DNA of 64,000 nt from Chloroflexota bacterium (lineage in GTDB: Bacteria > Chloroflexota > Anaerolineae > Anaerolineales > Villigracilaceae): positions 1 through 64,000 of the forward strand of contig JACRLC010000082.1 in the NCBI GenBank assembly GCA_016235425.1, written 5' to 3'. Under the pieces are notes generated by a model. That model searched no databases. It was not told the origin of the DNA and saw only the letters and a list, made by a program, of their open reading frames with translations. The translations under genes and the position numbers were made by a program. Shown piece after piece: positions 42,601 to 50,313 of the stretch. Every line of letters begins with the position of its first letter. The stretch's first letter is position 1.

Positions 42601-42818
42601 CCGCGGCGGGGCAGGTCATAAAGCCCGTATGAGGTTTCCTGGCCGTCCGCACTGATCGCCACAGGCTTTCCCCCTATAAAGCAAACAACGTTCACGTCAA
42701 AATCTTCAGCGGTATCGAGCACACCCGAGATGAATTCAGAACCCCACATGCGGCTGAGCTGTGCGCTGAACACGGCAACGGTCTTTCGTTCATGAGAGGA
42801 TGTTTTTGAAGATGCCAT
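39609..42818 (-). CDS. LacI-type ligand-binding domain fused to GAF and histidine kinase
   Basis: The 1069-residue soluble protein starts directly with a periplasmic-binding-protein fold of the LacI/GalR type (about 11-300; GFDDVREAQLMGVPLTTVYQ is typical), without the usual DNA-binding helix-turn-helix and without signal peptide or membrane segment. Then come a middle helical region, a GAF-like region, a coiled coil, a clear GAF domain (about 650-790), HisKA (AAHELRTPLTVIKG, His833) and an ATPase domain (NSIKYTPDGG, DTGIGIDP, GAGLGLAIAAG). It would couple a cytoplasmic sugar-like ligand to phosphorylation. No partner regulator is adjacent. ATG 42818 has no ribosome binding site but a -10 box close by. 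Confidence 0.88.
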   Translation of the reverse strand: MASSKTSSHERKTVAVFSAQLSRMWGSEFISGVLDTAEDFDVNVVCFIGGKPVAISADGQETSYGLYDLPRRGRFDGFLFTADMGYELSPEEIQKFCANFAPAPIVSYAVQSPGISTFLADNVGGMRSVIRHLIEAHGCKSIAFIRGVSGQVEAEDRFRAYREELKAHKIPYDEKLVVNGDFSPESGRAAVQTLIDERGLRFQAIAAANDRMAFGALEVLQQRGIQVPDSVALTGFDDVREAQLMGVPLTTVYQSFYGAGRKVFKALMERIEGEDVEPMTVLPTELVVRWSCGCLPESVQRAVVLPKEVAHTGQLQNKRAAAISALFNAAGIQELDRAAEQYRDIFGRTWDVFLASLRDTDSSDAFLKMIQSMIEVLQRNGHDMTAWNNVISTFRKYALGGIASHTTMLRAENLFQQARMLAGELSQRAQAYRRLQLEQQEDKLGAFGFSMAPAMSLEEIGEAISKHFPAMGINSWYVMFYSDVSAPGSISSPPPESYRLLLQYDDSNFNIPREKSALATGRLVPRGKTPEDHRYTAMVMPLSLARNRFGFMWTEMGPTDWDVYVRVKNLVSSALLRTMLVQQREQAQMEVERLLSEARERAVELAKARDLAEKAAAQNAKLFESEQARRRAAEALTRSWRHLSSLNTVEKLPQQILEHLQQVLPFDRSFLFIEDVNGRPRITAQSGLPGDEPRSELKLKLRGSDFYQTVARKGETLLVSDVGSTQGWLQPEWLPRDKSWLGVPLYSKDNVIGMLALSRAETAFDEDDALLATTFAMQAAVALENARLYGEVTGFNQMMERMVAQRVEELNNAYQTLEKHDKNKSAFIQVAAHELRTPLTVIKGYLGMLKADASVQNNPMLSQAVVGVMQGTNRLQQVVTSMLDVARLENQVVTPHIEPVILAPILRLIQKDYAEDLTHRSLTLELDPSIRILPPLMADPELLQKALDHVVVNSIKYTPDGGSILVSAEAVLDEHLGLCGEIRVKDTGIGIDPANHKIIFEKLHQLGKVELHSSSRTNYKGGGAGLGLAIAAGIVRALQGHIWVESPGQDEEKCPGSTFFIRIPLVKEK

Positions 42819-42825
42819 TCTGGTA

Positions 42826-42841
42826 AGTATACCGAATTATA
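42826..42841 (-). promoter_or_regulatory. -10 boxes in front of the LacI-kinase gene
   Basis: TATACT (42826-42831) lies 7 nt before the ATG and TATAAT (42836-42841) 17 nt before it, on the minus strand. No ribosome binding site is present, so a leaderless or near-leaderless transcript is possible. Confidence 0.45.
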
Positions 42842-42904
42842 TGACAGGTAACACCGCCTAAAAATGACAGTTTCGTAAAGAGGGATTGCAGAATTATTTC
42901 ACTT

Positions 42905-43732
42905 TCACAACCGCAATGACATTTGAAACTGCGAAAGTTTTTCCTTCTGGAAACCGGCACGTTCAAAGAGGCCGCCGATTTCCTCCGGGAATATTGCCGG
43001 GACGTGCCACTTCTTTTCCGGGAATGCCGCGAACAGGGATGTCAACAAACGCATGGCATTTCCTTTTCCACGCGCGTGCTGTTCCACGAGCAGGGAATAG
43101 AGGGTCACATCTTTCAGTTCGGGATTGGTGATGACAGCATAAGCCGCGTCCAGACGATATGCACGCGCAGGTGGAGTATGCTGCGCGATGCTTTCACCGG
43201 AGAGTTGCCACGGCAAATTGGGAATGCCGTGACAGGTGACCGCCTGCCCTGCTTCATGAAGATTGATTTCGCTCAATGGCTCGCCGGAAATGACCTGTGG
43301 ATCGACGGATGCAAATCCCACAAGGCGGCGCACCACCTCAAACCCGCTCTTGCGATACAACCGCACCCCCGCGTCGTTTTGCTCGATCACTTCCAGTGTC
43401 ATCCCGCGGTCTCCGCGCTGACGCGCCTCGCCAATCAATTGACTCATCATCCACGTTCCCGCGCCGCGATTGCGCGCGCCGAAAACAATGCCCATCGCGG
43501 CGAGCCGGCTGACCCAGCCGCGGCGCGCGATCAAAGCCACAGCAGACGGTTCGCCATCCTTCAACAACACGCGGCTCGCGGAAAGATCCGCACTATCGCG
43601 GCGTACCATCGTCAACAACGCGGCTTCATTGATCTGGATCGGCACAAAATAACCTTCAAAGCCGCGCGTCAACAGGTTCGCGAGAGCGGGTATGGAAAAC
43701 TCGATGGCAGGTTTTATTTCAAAGGAGGGCAT
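42905..43732 (-). CDS. Tandem GNAT-fold acetyltransferase-like protein
   Basis: The 275-residue protein has an N-terminal GNAT domain with the acetyl-CoA loop (FGARNRGAGTWMMSQLIGEA, about 83-102) and a partial second GNAT half with HARGKGNAMRLLTSL near 218-232. The acceptor is unknown. ATG 43732 lies 7 nt after the cupin stop, so the pair is likely co-transcribed. A poor ribosome binding site fits translational coupling. Confidence 0.82.
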   Translation of the reverse strand: MPSFEIKPAIEFSIPALANLLTRGFEGYFVPIQINEAALLTMVRRDSADLSASRVLLKDGEPSAVALIARRGWVSRLAAMGIVFGARNRGAGTWMMSQLIGEARQRGDRGMTLEVIEQNDAGVRLYRKSGFEVVRRLVGFASVDPQVISGEPLSEINLHEAGQAVTCHGIPNLPWQLSGESIAQHTPPARAYRLDAAYAVITNPELKDVTLYSLLVEQHARGKGNAMRLLTSLFAAFPEKKWHVPAIFPEEIGGLFERAGFQKEKLSQFQMSLRL

Positions 43733-43738
43733 CCTATG

Positions 43739-44062
43739 TTATGCCCGGATCATCGTGAGCAACATTTTGAATTTTTGCCGCGCCTTTAAAGCGTGCGGCT
43801 CATTCGCAGGCATGATGATCGCGTCGCCGGTTCCGAGAATAAAAGGCTGGCCGGAGATCGTCACCTCCGCTTCGCCCTCCAACACGTGTACCAGCGCGTC
43901 GAATGGCGCGGTGTGTTCGCTGAGTCCCTGTTCCTTGTCGAAGGCAAACAACGTTACATTGCCCGCGTCCGCCTTGGTGATCTGGCGGCTGACTACCGCG
44001 CCTTCCTGATAACCAGCCATTTCAGCCAGGCGCAAAACTTGTGATTTCGGTGGAGTTGACAT
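43739..44062 (-). CDS. Cupin-domain protein (107 aa)
   Basis: A single small beta-barrel with the two cupin motifs: HTAPFDALVHVLEGEAEVTI (motif 1, one His plus Glu) and PANEPHALKA (motif 2, His). Such small cupins bind a metal and act as isomerases, oxygenases or sensors; which applies is open. ATG 44062 has AAGGA with a 7-nt gap. Followed closely by the GNAT gene. Confidence 0.85.
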   Translation of the reverse strand: MSTPPKSQVLRLAEMAGYQEGAVVSRQITKADAGNVTLFAFDKEQGLSEHTAPFDALVHVLEGEAEVTISGQPFILGTGDAIIMPANEPHALKARQKFKMLLTMIRA

Positions 44063-44081
44063 GAGTTCCTTCTTGAAAGTG

Positions 44082-44110
44082 AGCAGGTCACACTTTGAGC
44101 GTGACCTGCT
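44082..44110 (-). terminator. Hairpin between protease and cupin genes
   Basis: Perfect 10-bp stem (AGCAGGTCAC / GTGACCTGCT, 9-nt loop) without a T-run on the minus strand. Terminator or processing site. Confidence 0.45.
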
Positions 44111-44114
44111 AGTG

Positions 44115-46115
44115 TTACTTGATTTCGATTTGATAAGTTGCGCTCTCGCGCGTGAAGCGCGTTGTTCCGCTCACCACAAGGAACGCCGTTTCGCCGCTCT
44201 TCAGCGAGATCGGGATTTCCGCCGTCTGGTCGTCGTTTACCGGGATCACCTGAACGCTTGAATCACTGCTGAGAACGAGAGACAGGCGGAAGGTCTGCGG
44301 GAGAACGTTTTGGACTCTCACGAATCCGTCGGCGGTCCAGCCTCCATCGTCCGCCTCAAAATCGGACTTGTAGTTGATCGCGTCAATTGAAACATCATCC
44401 AGCAACAAGCCTTCCCCGTTAACCGCCGCATCGGTGATGTATTCAAAACGGACAAACACCTTTTTGCCCGCGTACGCGGATAGATCGACGCTCTCCTCGA
44501 TCCAGTCGTTGGTCACGCCGTTGTAGCCCCAGCCGAAGGAATTTCCCGATGGATCTTCGGACGTGCCGGAAGGCGTGGTGATGATCTGCCACGTCTTGCC
44601 GTCCTCGGAGACTTCGAGATAGAGATAGTCGTAATCCGTTTCAAGGTCATACCAGGTGCGGAATGAAAGCGTCACCGGTCCGCTGGCTTGTGTGAAATCA
44701 AACTCGTGCGTGAGGGTCATGTCCGATTCATCGCCCTTGTTTGACCAGAAGGCATAGTCGCCGGAATACGCATCCGCCGGCAGAAGATTGGTGATGGTGG
44801 AACCAGTGAAGGACAAGGTGTAATCGCCCGGACATTCAATCGCGATGTAATCCACACCATATTGGTGAACGTTGCGTGTGACCACGCTTTGCGGACAGGT
44901 GGAAATCGTCTCGGTGGCCGTGGCGCGGTTGGCCCCAGGGTAATTATGGTAAATGTAACGTCCATCCTCCACCGAGTCATCCAGCAGGAGATTGGTCACT
45001 GCCCAGTCCATGAAGAAATCGTCGGCTGAGATCGGCTGTCCGGTCAGGGCGTCAACCGCATCAATTTCGCGCAAGACATTTTCCACGCTATCGAAGCCGT
45101 TGGCCGGGTCACGCACGAGCGCCTTGGTGGCATCCTCGCCGAAGCGGTCGAGGAAATACGTGAGATACAAAAAGCCTGCGCCGTAATGAGGCGTTGTGGC
45201 ATTCTGGTCATTCGGCCAGTCGTTGAGCTGCAGATCAGGATCGGAAATATAAAGCCAGTCGAAGCCGCCGGGATCATACTGGTTCAGGAATGCGGCCAGT
45301 TCGGAAGAACCTTCGTTCAACCACGAAGTTTCATTGAGGTCCTGGGACCAGTGGATCATGTGCTGGAATTCATGCGCCAGCACGCCGTAGGTAAATTCAT
45401 CTCCGAGATTGGTGTTATCGGAATTGAACAGGAACATTTCGTGCGCATTGGAATATTCGTGCGCCAGCGGGTGGACTTCATCCGCAGAGGAAAAATATCC
45501 CGCAATCGACATGCCCAGCCCGCCTGCATAAAGGATATAAATGTGCTCGTCACTATCAATGCCGGGCGACCATTCACTGCCAAAGAACTCACGGTTGGTT
45601 GGATAAATTTTGGTCTCGAAGGCATCCGCAAGCGACTTCAACTCGCCCTCATCGTACGTCACGCCGTCTTCCACCCAGAAATACACGTGAGGCGTAACGT
45701 AACGCAGGGTGGCGTTCACTTCAAAATTCTCATTGGTTTCAACATTGGAAACCCAGAACGTATCCGTTTCATCAACCGTGCGCGGCGCGGCAGGCGCGGC
45801 CAGCGTTTTTGGAATATCACATTTGCCTTCCAAACGGCAGGCAAGTTCGGCCGGTTCATTCGGAGGGACGATCGTATTTTCAAGGATTTCAACCGTGCCT
45901 ATTGAATTGGCGTCAATCGGCGGACGCGTCAAAGCCGGCGCGGGCGTAGCCGTTCCCTCGTCAAAAGGAAAATCGGGGGCATCGGCTGTCGGTGCAGCCT
46001 GGTTGAAGGAATAAAAGATGTACCCGCCAAGCCCAACAACGATAAGACAGATACAACACAGAGCCACAACGATGCCGCCTACGAGCGCTGTCATTGCAGG
46101 TTTTGAACTTTCCAT
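44115..46115 (-). CDS. Membrane-anchored zinc metalloprotease, M6-like
   Basis: The 666-residue protein has an N-terminal signal anchor (about 10-35, TALVGGIVVALCCICLIVVG), a Pro/Thr-rich spacer, a protease domain with HEFQH at 248-252 and the downstream WLNEGSSELAAF giving a third ligand (gluzincin type), and a C-terminal beta-rich region with an immune-inhibitor-A-like domain (LSFRTWYDLETDYDYLYLEVS). It should act outside the cell. ATG 46115 has AGGAGG with a 4-nt gap; in-frame sequence further upstream lacks features. Specificity is unknown. Confidence 0.87.
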   Translation of the reverse strand: MESSKPAMTALVGGIVVALCCICLIVVGLGGYIFYSFNQAAPTADAPDFPFDEGTATPAPALTRPPIDANSIGTVEILENTIVPPNEPAELACRLEGKCDIPKTLAAPAAPRTVDETDTFWVSNVETNENFEVNATLRYVTPHVYFWVEDGVTYDEGELKSLADAFETKIYPTNREFFGSEWSPGIDSDEHIYILYAGGLGMSIAGYFSSADEVHPLAHEYSNAHEMFLFNSDNTNLGDEFTYGVLAHEFQHMIHWSQDLNETSWLNEGSSELAAFLNQYDPGGFDWLYISDPDLQLNDWPNDQNATTPHYGAGFLYLTYFLDRFGEDATKALVRDPANGFDSVENVLREIDAVDALTGQPISADDFFMDWAVTNLLLDDSVEDGRYIYHNYPGANRATATETISTCPQSVVTRNVHQYGVDYIAIECPGDYTLSFTGSTITNLLPADAYSGDYAFWSNKGDESDMTLTHEFDFTQASGPVTLSFRTWYDLETDYDYLYLEVSEDGKTWQIITTPSGTSEDPSGNSFGWGYNGVTNDWIEESVDLSAYAGKKVFVRFEYITDAAVNGEGLLLDDVSIDAINYKSDFEADDGGWTADGFVRVQNVLPQTFRLSLVLSSDSSVQVIPVNDDQTAEIPISLKSGETAFLVVSGTTRFTRESATYQIEIK

Positions 46116-46215
46116 ATCGCCTCCTGGCAAAAATATTTTCCAATCGTACCGCAAATGTATGAATATGGGGTTAGGAATTTGGATGGATTGGATGAAAGCG
46201 GCTTCGATAGGATGC

Positions 46216-46245
46216 AAAAAAAGACGGCAGAAATTTCTGCCGTCT
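46216..46245 (-). terminator. Intrinsic terminator of clpC
   Basis: A perfect 24-nt palindrome (AGACGGCAGAAA and complement) followed on the minus strand by seven T, 5 bp past the clpC stop. Confidence 0.9.
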
Positions 46246-46250
46246 CAATG

Positions 46251-48716
46251 TTACGCGTCCACGTGCTGTTTCGTTTTTTTCGCATGCTTCTCGACGCGGA
46301 AAACGATCTTTTCCTGGCCCACGTCCACGACCACAACCGCGCCTTCTTTAAACTTGCCGCCGAGCAGCTCCACCGAAAGCGGACTCTCGACATGCTTTTG
46401 AACGGCTCTGCGAAGCGGACGCGCGCCGAAGGCGGGATCATACCCTTCCCTGGCGAGCCAGGCCCGCGCCGCATCCGTCAATTGGACCGTGATGTCGTGC
46501 TCGTTTAATCGGTCCTGTACTTCCTTCATTTGGAGCACCACGATCTGTTCCATCTGTTCCAGTGAAAGCGGCGAGAACATGATGATCTCGTCGATACGGT
46601 TGAGGAATTCGGGACGGAAAGCGCCCTTCAAAGCCTTTTCGATCTTATCGTGCGATTCGCGCTCTTCGTTATCCGATTTTTGGGTGAGGAAGCCGAGGGT
46701 GCCGCCTTTTTTCACATATTCGGTGCCCAGGTTCGAGGTCATGATGAGAACCGTATTGCGGAAATCCACAACGTTGCCCTGACCATCCGTCATGCGTCCG
46801 TCATCCAAAATCTGCAACAGCGCGTTCCAAACTTCGGGATGGGCCTTTTCGATCTCGTCGAACAACATCACGCGGTAGGGTCTGCGGCGAACGGCTTCGG
46901 TCAACTGGCCGCCTTCCTCATAGCCGACGTATCCGGGAGGCGCACCGAACAAACGCGAGACCGTGTGCTGTTCGCGATACTCGGACATGTCAATGCGGAC
47001 GAGGGCCTCTTCATCATCGAACATGAACCACGCCAGCGCTTTCGCCAACTCGGTCTTGCCGACGCCGGAAGGACCGATGAAGATAAACGAACCAATTGGG
47101 CGTGACGGGTCCTTCAAACCGGAACGCGCCCGGCGGATCGCATCGGAGATGGCATGGATGGCTTCCTCCTGGCCGATGATGCGCTCGTGCAAACGCGCTT
47201 CCATGTGCAGGAGTTTCTCGGCCTCGGTCTCCATCATCTGTGTGACGGGGATACCCGTCCATTGATGCACGACCGATGCAATATCATCCACATCCACCAC
47301 TTCATCGAGCTGGTGTTCCACTTCCCATTTGTCGCGTCGTTCAGTGTATTCCTGCTCAAGACGCAAACGCTCGGCTTTTTTCTGCGCGGCGCGTTCGTAA
47401 TCGCGTTCGAGGCCTGCCTGCTCCTCTTCCGCATGAAGGCGGTCAACATCCGTCTTCATGGCTTTGAGATCGGGCGGCATGGAATACAGCGCTACGCGCA
47501 GTTTTGCGGCGGCTTCGTCCATCAGGTCAATGGCTTTATCCGGCAGGTGACGGTCGGTGACATAACGATCCGCCAGGCGGGCCGCGGCCACGAGCGCCTC
47601 ATCCGCAAAGTGGACTTTGTGATGCGCTTCGTAACGGTCGCGCAAGCCCTGCAGCATCTTGATCGTATCTTCCACGCTCGGCTCTTCCACGTAAATGGGG
47701 GCAAACCGGCGTTCGAGCGCGGCGTCTTTTTCGATGTGCTTGTGGAATTCATCTAATGTCGTCGCGCCGATGCACTGTAGTTCGCCGCGAGCGAGCGCGG
47801 GCTTGAGCATATTGCTTGCATCCATCGCGCCCTGCGCCGCGCCCGCGCCGACCACGGTATGCAATTCGTCAATCATCAAAATGACATCGCCTTTGGCGCG
47901 TTGCACTTCCTCCATCACGGCTTTCAATCGCTCTTCAAACTCACCGCGGAAGCGTGACCCGGCTATCATCGAGCCCAGATCGAGCGCCACCACCTTCTTG
48001 CCGGAGAGAATTTCAGGCACATCGTTTGTAGCTATCTTTTGGGCCAAGCCTTCTGCAATGGCAGTCTTGCCCACGCCCGCCTCACCGATCAGCACCGGGT
48101 TGTTCTTGGTGCGGCGTGAAAGGATTTGGATGAGCCGCAGGATTTCATTGTCGCGGCCAATCACGGGGTCCAGTTTGCCTTCGCGGGCAAGCTGGGTCAG
48201 GTCACGCGAATATTTTTCGAGCGTGCGATAGCGCGTCTCGGCCTGCGGATCGGTCACGCGCTGTCCGCCGCGTAAATCCTGAATGGCGTCAAAGACCCGG
48301 TCGCGCGTGAGACCGGCGGACTCCAGAATACGCGCCGCGGGCGTGTTGCGCTCGGTGAGGATGGCGAGAAAGATGTGCTCGGTGGAGATGTATTCGTCTT
48401 TGAGGCGGTTGGCTTCCTCGTTCGCAAGGTCAATAATTCGCTTCACACGCGGCGTGATAAAGATTTGTCCTGCGCCGCCGCCGAAGATATTGGCTTTGGG
48501 GCTGGCGCGCAGGGTGGCGTCGAGGCGTTCGGTCAGGGCCTCGGCGTTTACATTAAGTTTCTCCAGAATCTGGGGAATCACCCCGCCGGGCTGTTCGATC
48601 AACGCCAGCAGGATGTGTTCGGTGTCTATTTGGTTGTGTCCGTAACGCTGGATGATTTCCGCCGCTCGCTGGGCGGCCTCCTGCGCTCTCTCGGTAAAAC
48701 GATCAAATCGCATCAT
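46251..48716 (-). CDS. clpC: ClpC-type AAA+ unfoldase
   Basis: Class I Clp ATPase that unfolds substrates for ClpP. The 821 residues include a double N-domain ([23 protein letters not shown] and second repeat [11 protein letters not shown]), AAA-1 with Walker A GEAGVGKT, a central UVR-like coiled coil ([18 protein letters not shown]), AAA-2 with Walker [10 protein letters not shown] and Walker [11 protein letters not shown], and a C-terminal small domain. ATG 48716 has GGAGG with an 8-nt gap. A palindromic element sits in the upstream region. No ctsR/mcsA/mcsB genes accompany it. Confidence 0.95.
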   Translation of the reverse strand: MMRFDRFTERAQEAAQRAAEIIQRYGHNQIDTEHILLALIEQPGGVIPQILEKLNVNAEALTERLDATLRASPKANIFGGGAGQIFITPRVKRIIDLANEEANRLKDEYISTEHIFLAILTERNTPAARILESAGLTRDRVFDAIQDLRGGQRVTDPQAETRYRTLEKYSRDLTQLAREGKLDPVIGRDNEILRLIQILSRRTKNNPVLIGEAGVGKTAIAEGLAQKIATNDVPEILSGKKVVALDLGSMIAGSRFRGEFEERLKAVMEEVQRAKGDVILMIDELHTVVGAGAAQGAMDASNMLKPALARGELQCIGATTLDEFHKHIEKDAALERRFAPIYVEEPSVEDTIKMLQGLRDRYEAHHKVHFADEALVAAARLADRYVTDRHLPDKAIDLMDEAAAKLRVALYSMPPDLKAMKTDVDRLHAEEEQAGLERDYERAAQKKAERLRLEQEYTERRDKWEVEHQLDEVVDVDDIASVVHQWTGIPVTQMMETEAEKLLHMEARLHERIIGQEEAIHAISDAIRRARSGLKDPSRPIGSFIFIGPSGVGKTELAKALAWFMFDDEEALVRIDMSEYREQHTVSRLFGAPPGYVGYEEGGQLTEAVRRRPYRVMLFDEIEKAHPEVWNALLQILDDGRMTDGQGNVVDFRNTVLIMTSNLGTEYVKKGGTLGFLTQKSDNEERESHDKIEKALKGAFRPEFLNRIDEIIMFSPLSLEQMEQIVVLQMKEVQDRLNEHDITVQLTDAARAWLAREGYDPAFGARPLRRAVQKHVESPLSVELLGGKFKEGAVVVVDVGQEKIVFRVEKHAKKTKQHVDA

Positions 48717-48730
48717 AAGATTATCCTCCG

Positions 48731-48778
48731 TAGGACAAAATGACACCCTTCGACAGGCTCAGGACGGGTTTTGTCCTA
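48731..48778. repeat. 48-bp palindromic element upstream of clpC
   Basis: Perfect 10-bp ends TAGGACAAAA / TTTTGTCCTA surround CCCTTCGACAGGCTCAGGAC, a word of the dispersed TCGA-type repeat. It may lie in the clpC leader. Confidence 0.7.
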
Positions 48779-48854
48779 CACATGCGGGCATTATAACAAA
48801 ATTGGGATTGGCAGATTGTCTACGGGGCATAAGAGAAGTGTAAGATTTAACGGC

Positions 48855-48860
48855 TATAAT
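48855..48860 (+). promoter_or_regulatory. -10 box of a leaderless GNAT gene
   Basis: TATAAT ends 6 nt before ATG 48867 with the spacer TGCCGC, nearly the same layout as TATATT-TGCGGC-ATG at 35845. There is no ribosome binding site and the -35 is weak. Confidence 0.5.
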
Positions 48861-48866
48861 TGCCGC

Positions 48867-49847
48867 ATGGCATCCATCAGCATCCCGGCACGCGGCGAGG
48901 CTCACGCCAACCTGCGTCCCCTCAACATCCTGCGCGACCTGCCTCACGTGGCCGATCTCATCGAGCTTTGCTTCTCATCCACGATGGACAGCGAGAGCCA
49001 GCAATACATCAAGGACATGCGCCGCGCCGGGCATGACAATTCATACCTGCAATGGATCAGCCGCACCGCCGAAACCACCTCCCTGCCGCTCACCGGGTAT
49101 GTTTGGGAGGAAGACGGCAAAATCGTGGGCAACGCCAGCCTCATTCCTTTTAAGCACAAAAAACAGCGCGTTTATCTCATCGCCAACGTGGCCGTCAACC
49201 CGGATTTTCGCCGCCGCGGCATCGCACGCGCCCTCACCGAACGCGCCATGATCCATGCCCGCGAAAAGAAGGCGGATTCAGTCTGGCTTCACGTCCGCGA
49301 TGACAACCCGGGCGCGGTCAAACTTTATACGGACCTCGGCTTCGTCGAACGCGCGCGGCGCACCTCCTGGCAGTCTTCGGGAGACGCCACCGCGCCTCAA
49401 CTGCAGACCGACATTTCCGTCACAAAGCGGCATTCACGCTGGTGGTTCACCCAGCAAAACTGGCTCTCCCGCCTCTACCCGGACCATTTGGCCTGGCACC
49501 GTAACTGGGGCTTCAACGCCCTTCGGCCGGGTCTGTGGAACTGGTTCTATTTATTATTCGTGGACATGAACATCTGTCAATGGGCGGCGGTAAAAGGAGA
49601 GAAGCTGGAGGCCGCGCTTTCGTGGGTCCCTTCGGGGCGGGCAGAATCCATTTTCATCGCGGCAGGCCCACGGTCCGACCCCGATGCGGTGACTGCGCTG
49701 CTGTTGCACATCCGGCGCGTCCTGTTCTACAATAGATATTTGTCGCTCGAATTTCCGTCAGGAGAATTCGACCAGGCCATCCAAAAGGCGGGTTTCAAAT
49801 CCATGCGAACATTGATCTGGATGGAAACCGGTAAAGCAACCTCGTGA
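48867..49847 (+). CDS. GNAT-family acetyltransferase
   Basis: The 326-residue protein has an N-terminal GNAT domain with the acetyl-CoA site VAVNPDFRRRGIARALTERA (about 110-129) and the following NPGAVKLYTDLGF, and a C-terminal half of about 150 residues with aromatic-rich segments (HRNWGFNALRPGLWNWFYLL). The acceptor is unknown. ATG 48867 is chosen because the region upstream is non-coding and a TATAAT ends 6 nt before it, implying a leaderless transcript. Confidence 0.8.
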   Translation: MASISIPARGEAHANLRPLNILRDLPHVADLIELCFSSTMDSESQQYIKDMRRAGHDNSYLQWISRTAETTSLPLTGYVWEEDGKIVGNASLIPFKHKKQRVYLIANVAVNPDFRRRGIARALTERAMIHAREKKADSVWLHVRDDNPGAVKLYTDLGFVERARRTSWQSSGDATAPQLQTDISVTKRHSRWWFTQQNWLSRLYPDHLAWHRNWGFNALRPGLWNWFYLLFVDMNICQWAAVKGEKLEAALSWVPSGRAESIFIAAGPRSDPDAVTALLLHIRRVLFYNRYLSLEFPSGEFDQAIQKAGFKSMRTLIWMETGKATS

Positions 49848-49881
49848 GTTCTTCTGCGTATTACTATCGAAAGGAGATAGA

Positions 49882-50256
49882 ATGACAAAATTCTTTTTGC
49901 GTTGGGCAATTAACGTGATCGGGATTTACATCGCAGTGTTGATCGTCCCCGGAATTGATTTCACCGGCGAATGGACGGGGTTTTTGTGGCTGGCGCTTAT
50001 CATGGGTTTGCTGAATGCACTGGTGCGTCCCCTGCTTAAACTTCTCACCTGCCCGCTGATCGTGTTGACCCTGGGCTTGTTCACATTGTTGATCAACACC
50101 TTTATCTTCATGCTCACTACAAATATCGGCCAATCCTTCGGCATCGGTGTTGCGGTGGATGGGTTTTGGTCCGCGTTCCTCGGCGGGCTGGTCGTCAGCG
50201 TTGTGAGCATCGTTCTCACACTGATCTTGAAGGACGAGTTGAAGGGGAGAAAGTAA
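49882..50256 (+). CDS. PF04020-type membrane protein (phage holin family 4-like)
   Basis: The 124-residue protein has four membrane helices with the family pattern RWAINVIGIYIAVLIVPGI near the start and LNALVRPLLKLLTCPLIVLTLG in the middle. Despite the family name it is a chromosomal housekeeping-type membrane protein, with no phage genes nearby. ATG 49882 has AAGGAG with a 6-nt gap. It ends at a bidirectional terminator. Confidence 0.9.
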   Translation: MTKFFLRWAINVIGIYIAVLIVPGIDFTGEWTGFLWLALIMGLLNALVRPLLKLLTCPLIVLTLGLFTLLINTFIFMLTTNIGQSFGIGVAVDGFWSAFLGGLVVSVVSIVLTLILKDELKGRK

Positions 50257-50273
50257 AAGGAAAGACAGCAAAC

Positions 50274-50313
50274 AAAAAGGTGACAGTCATTCCAAAGATG
50301 CTGTCACCTTTTT
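50274..50313. terminator. Bidirectional terminator
   Basis: 13-bp perfect stem (AAAAAGGTGACAG / CTGTCACCTTTTT, 14-nt loop) between convergent genes. It abuts the stop codon of the minus-strand membrane gene. Confidence 0.88.

Noticed and set aside
49882-50256. Holin-like gene as a sign of a prophage
   Set aside because: PF04020 proteins are common chromosomal membrane proteins. No integrase, capsid, lysin or att sites are nearby.
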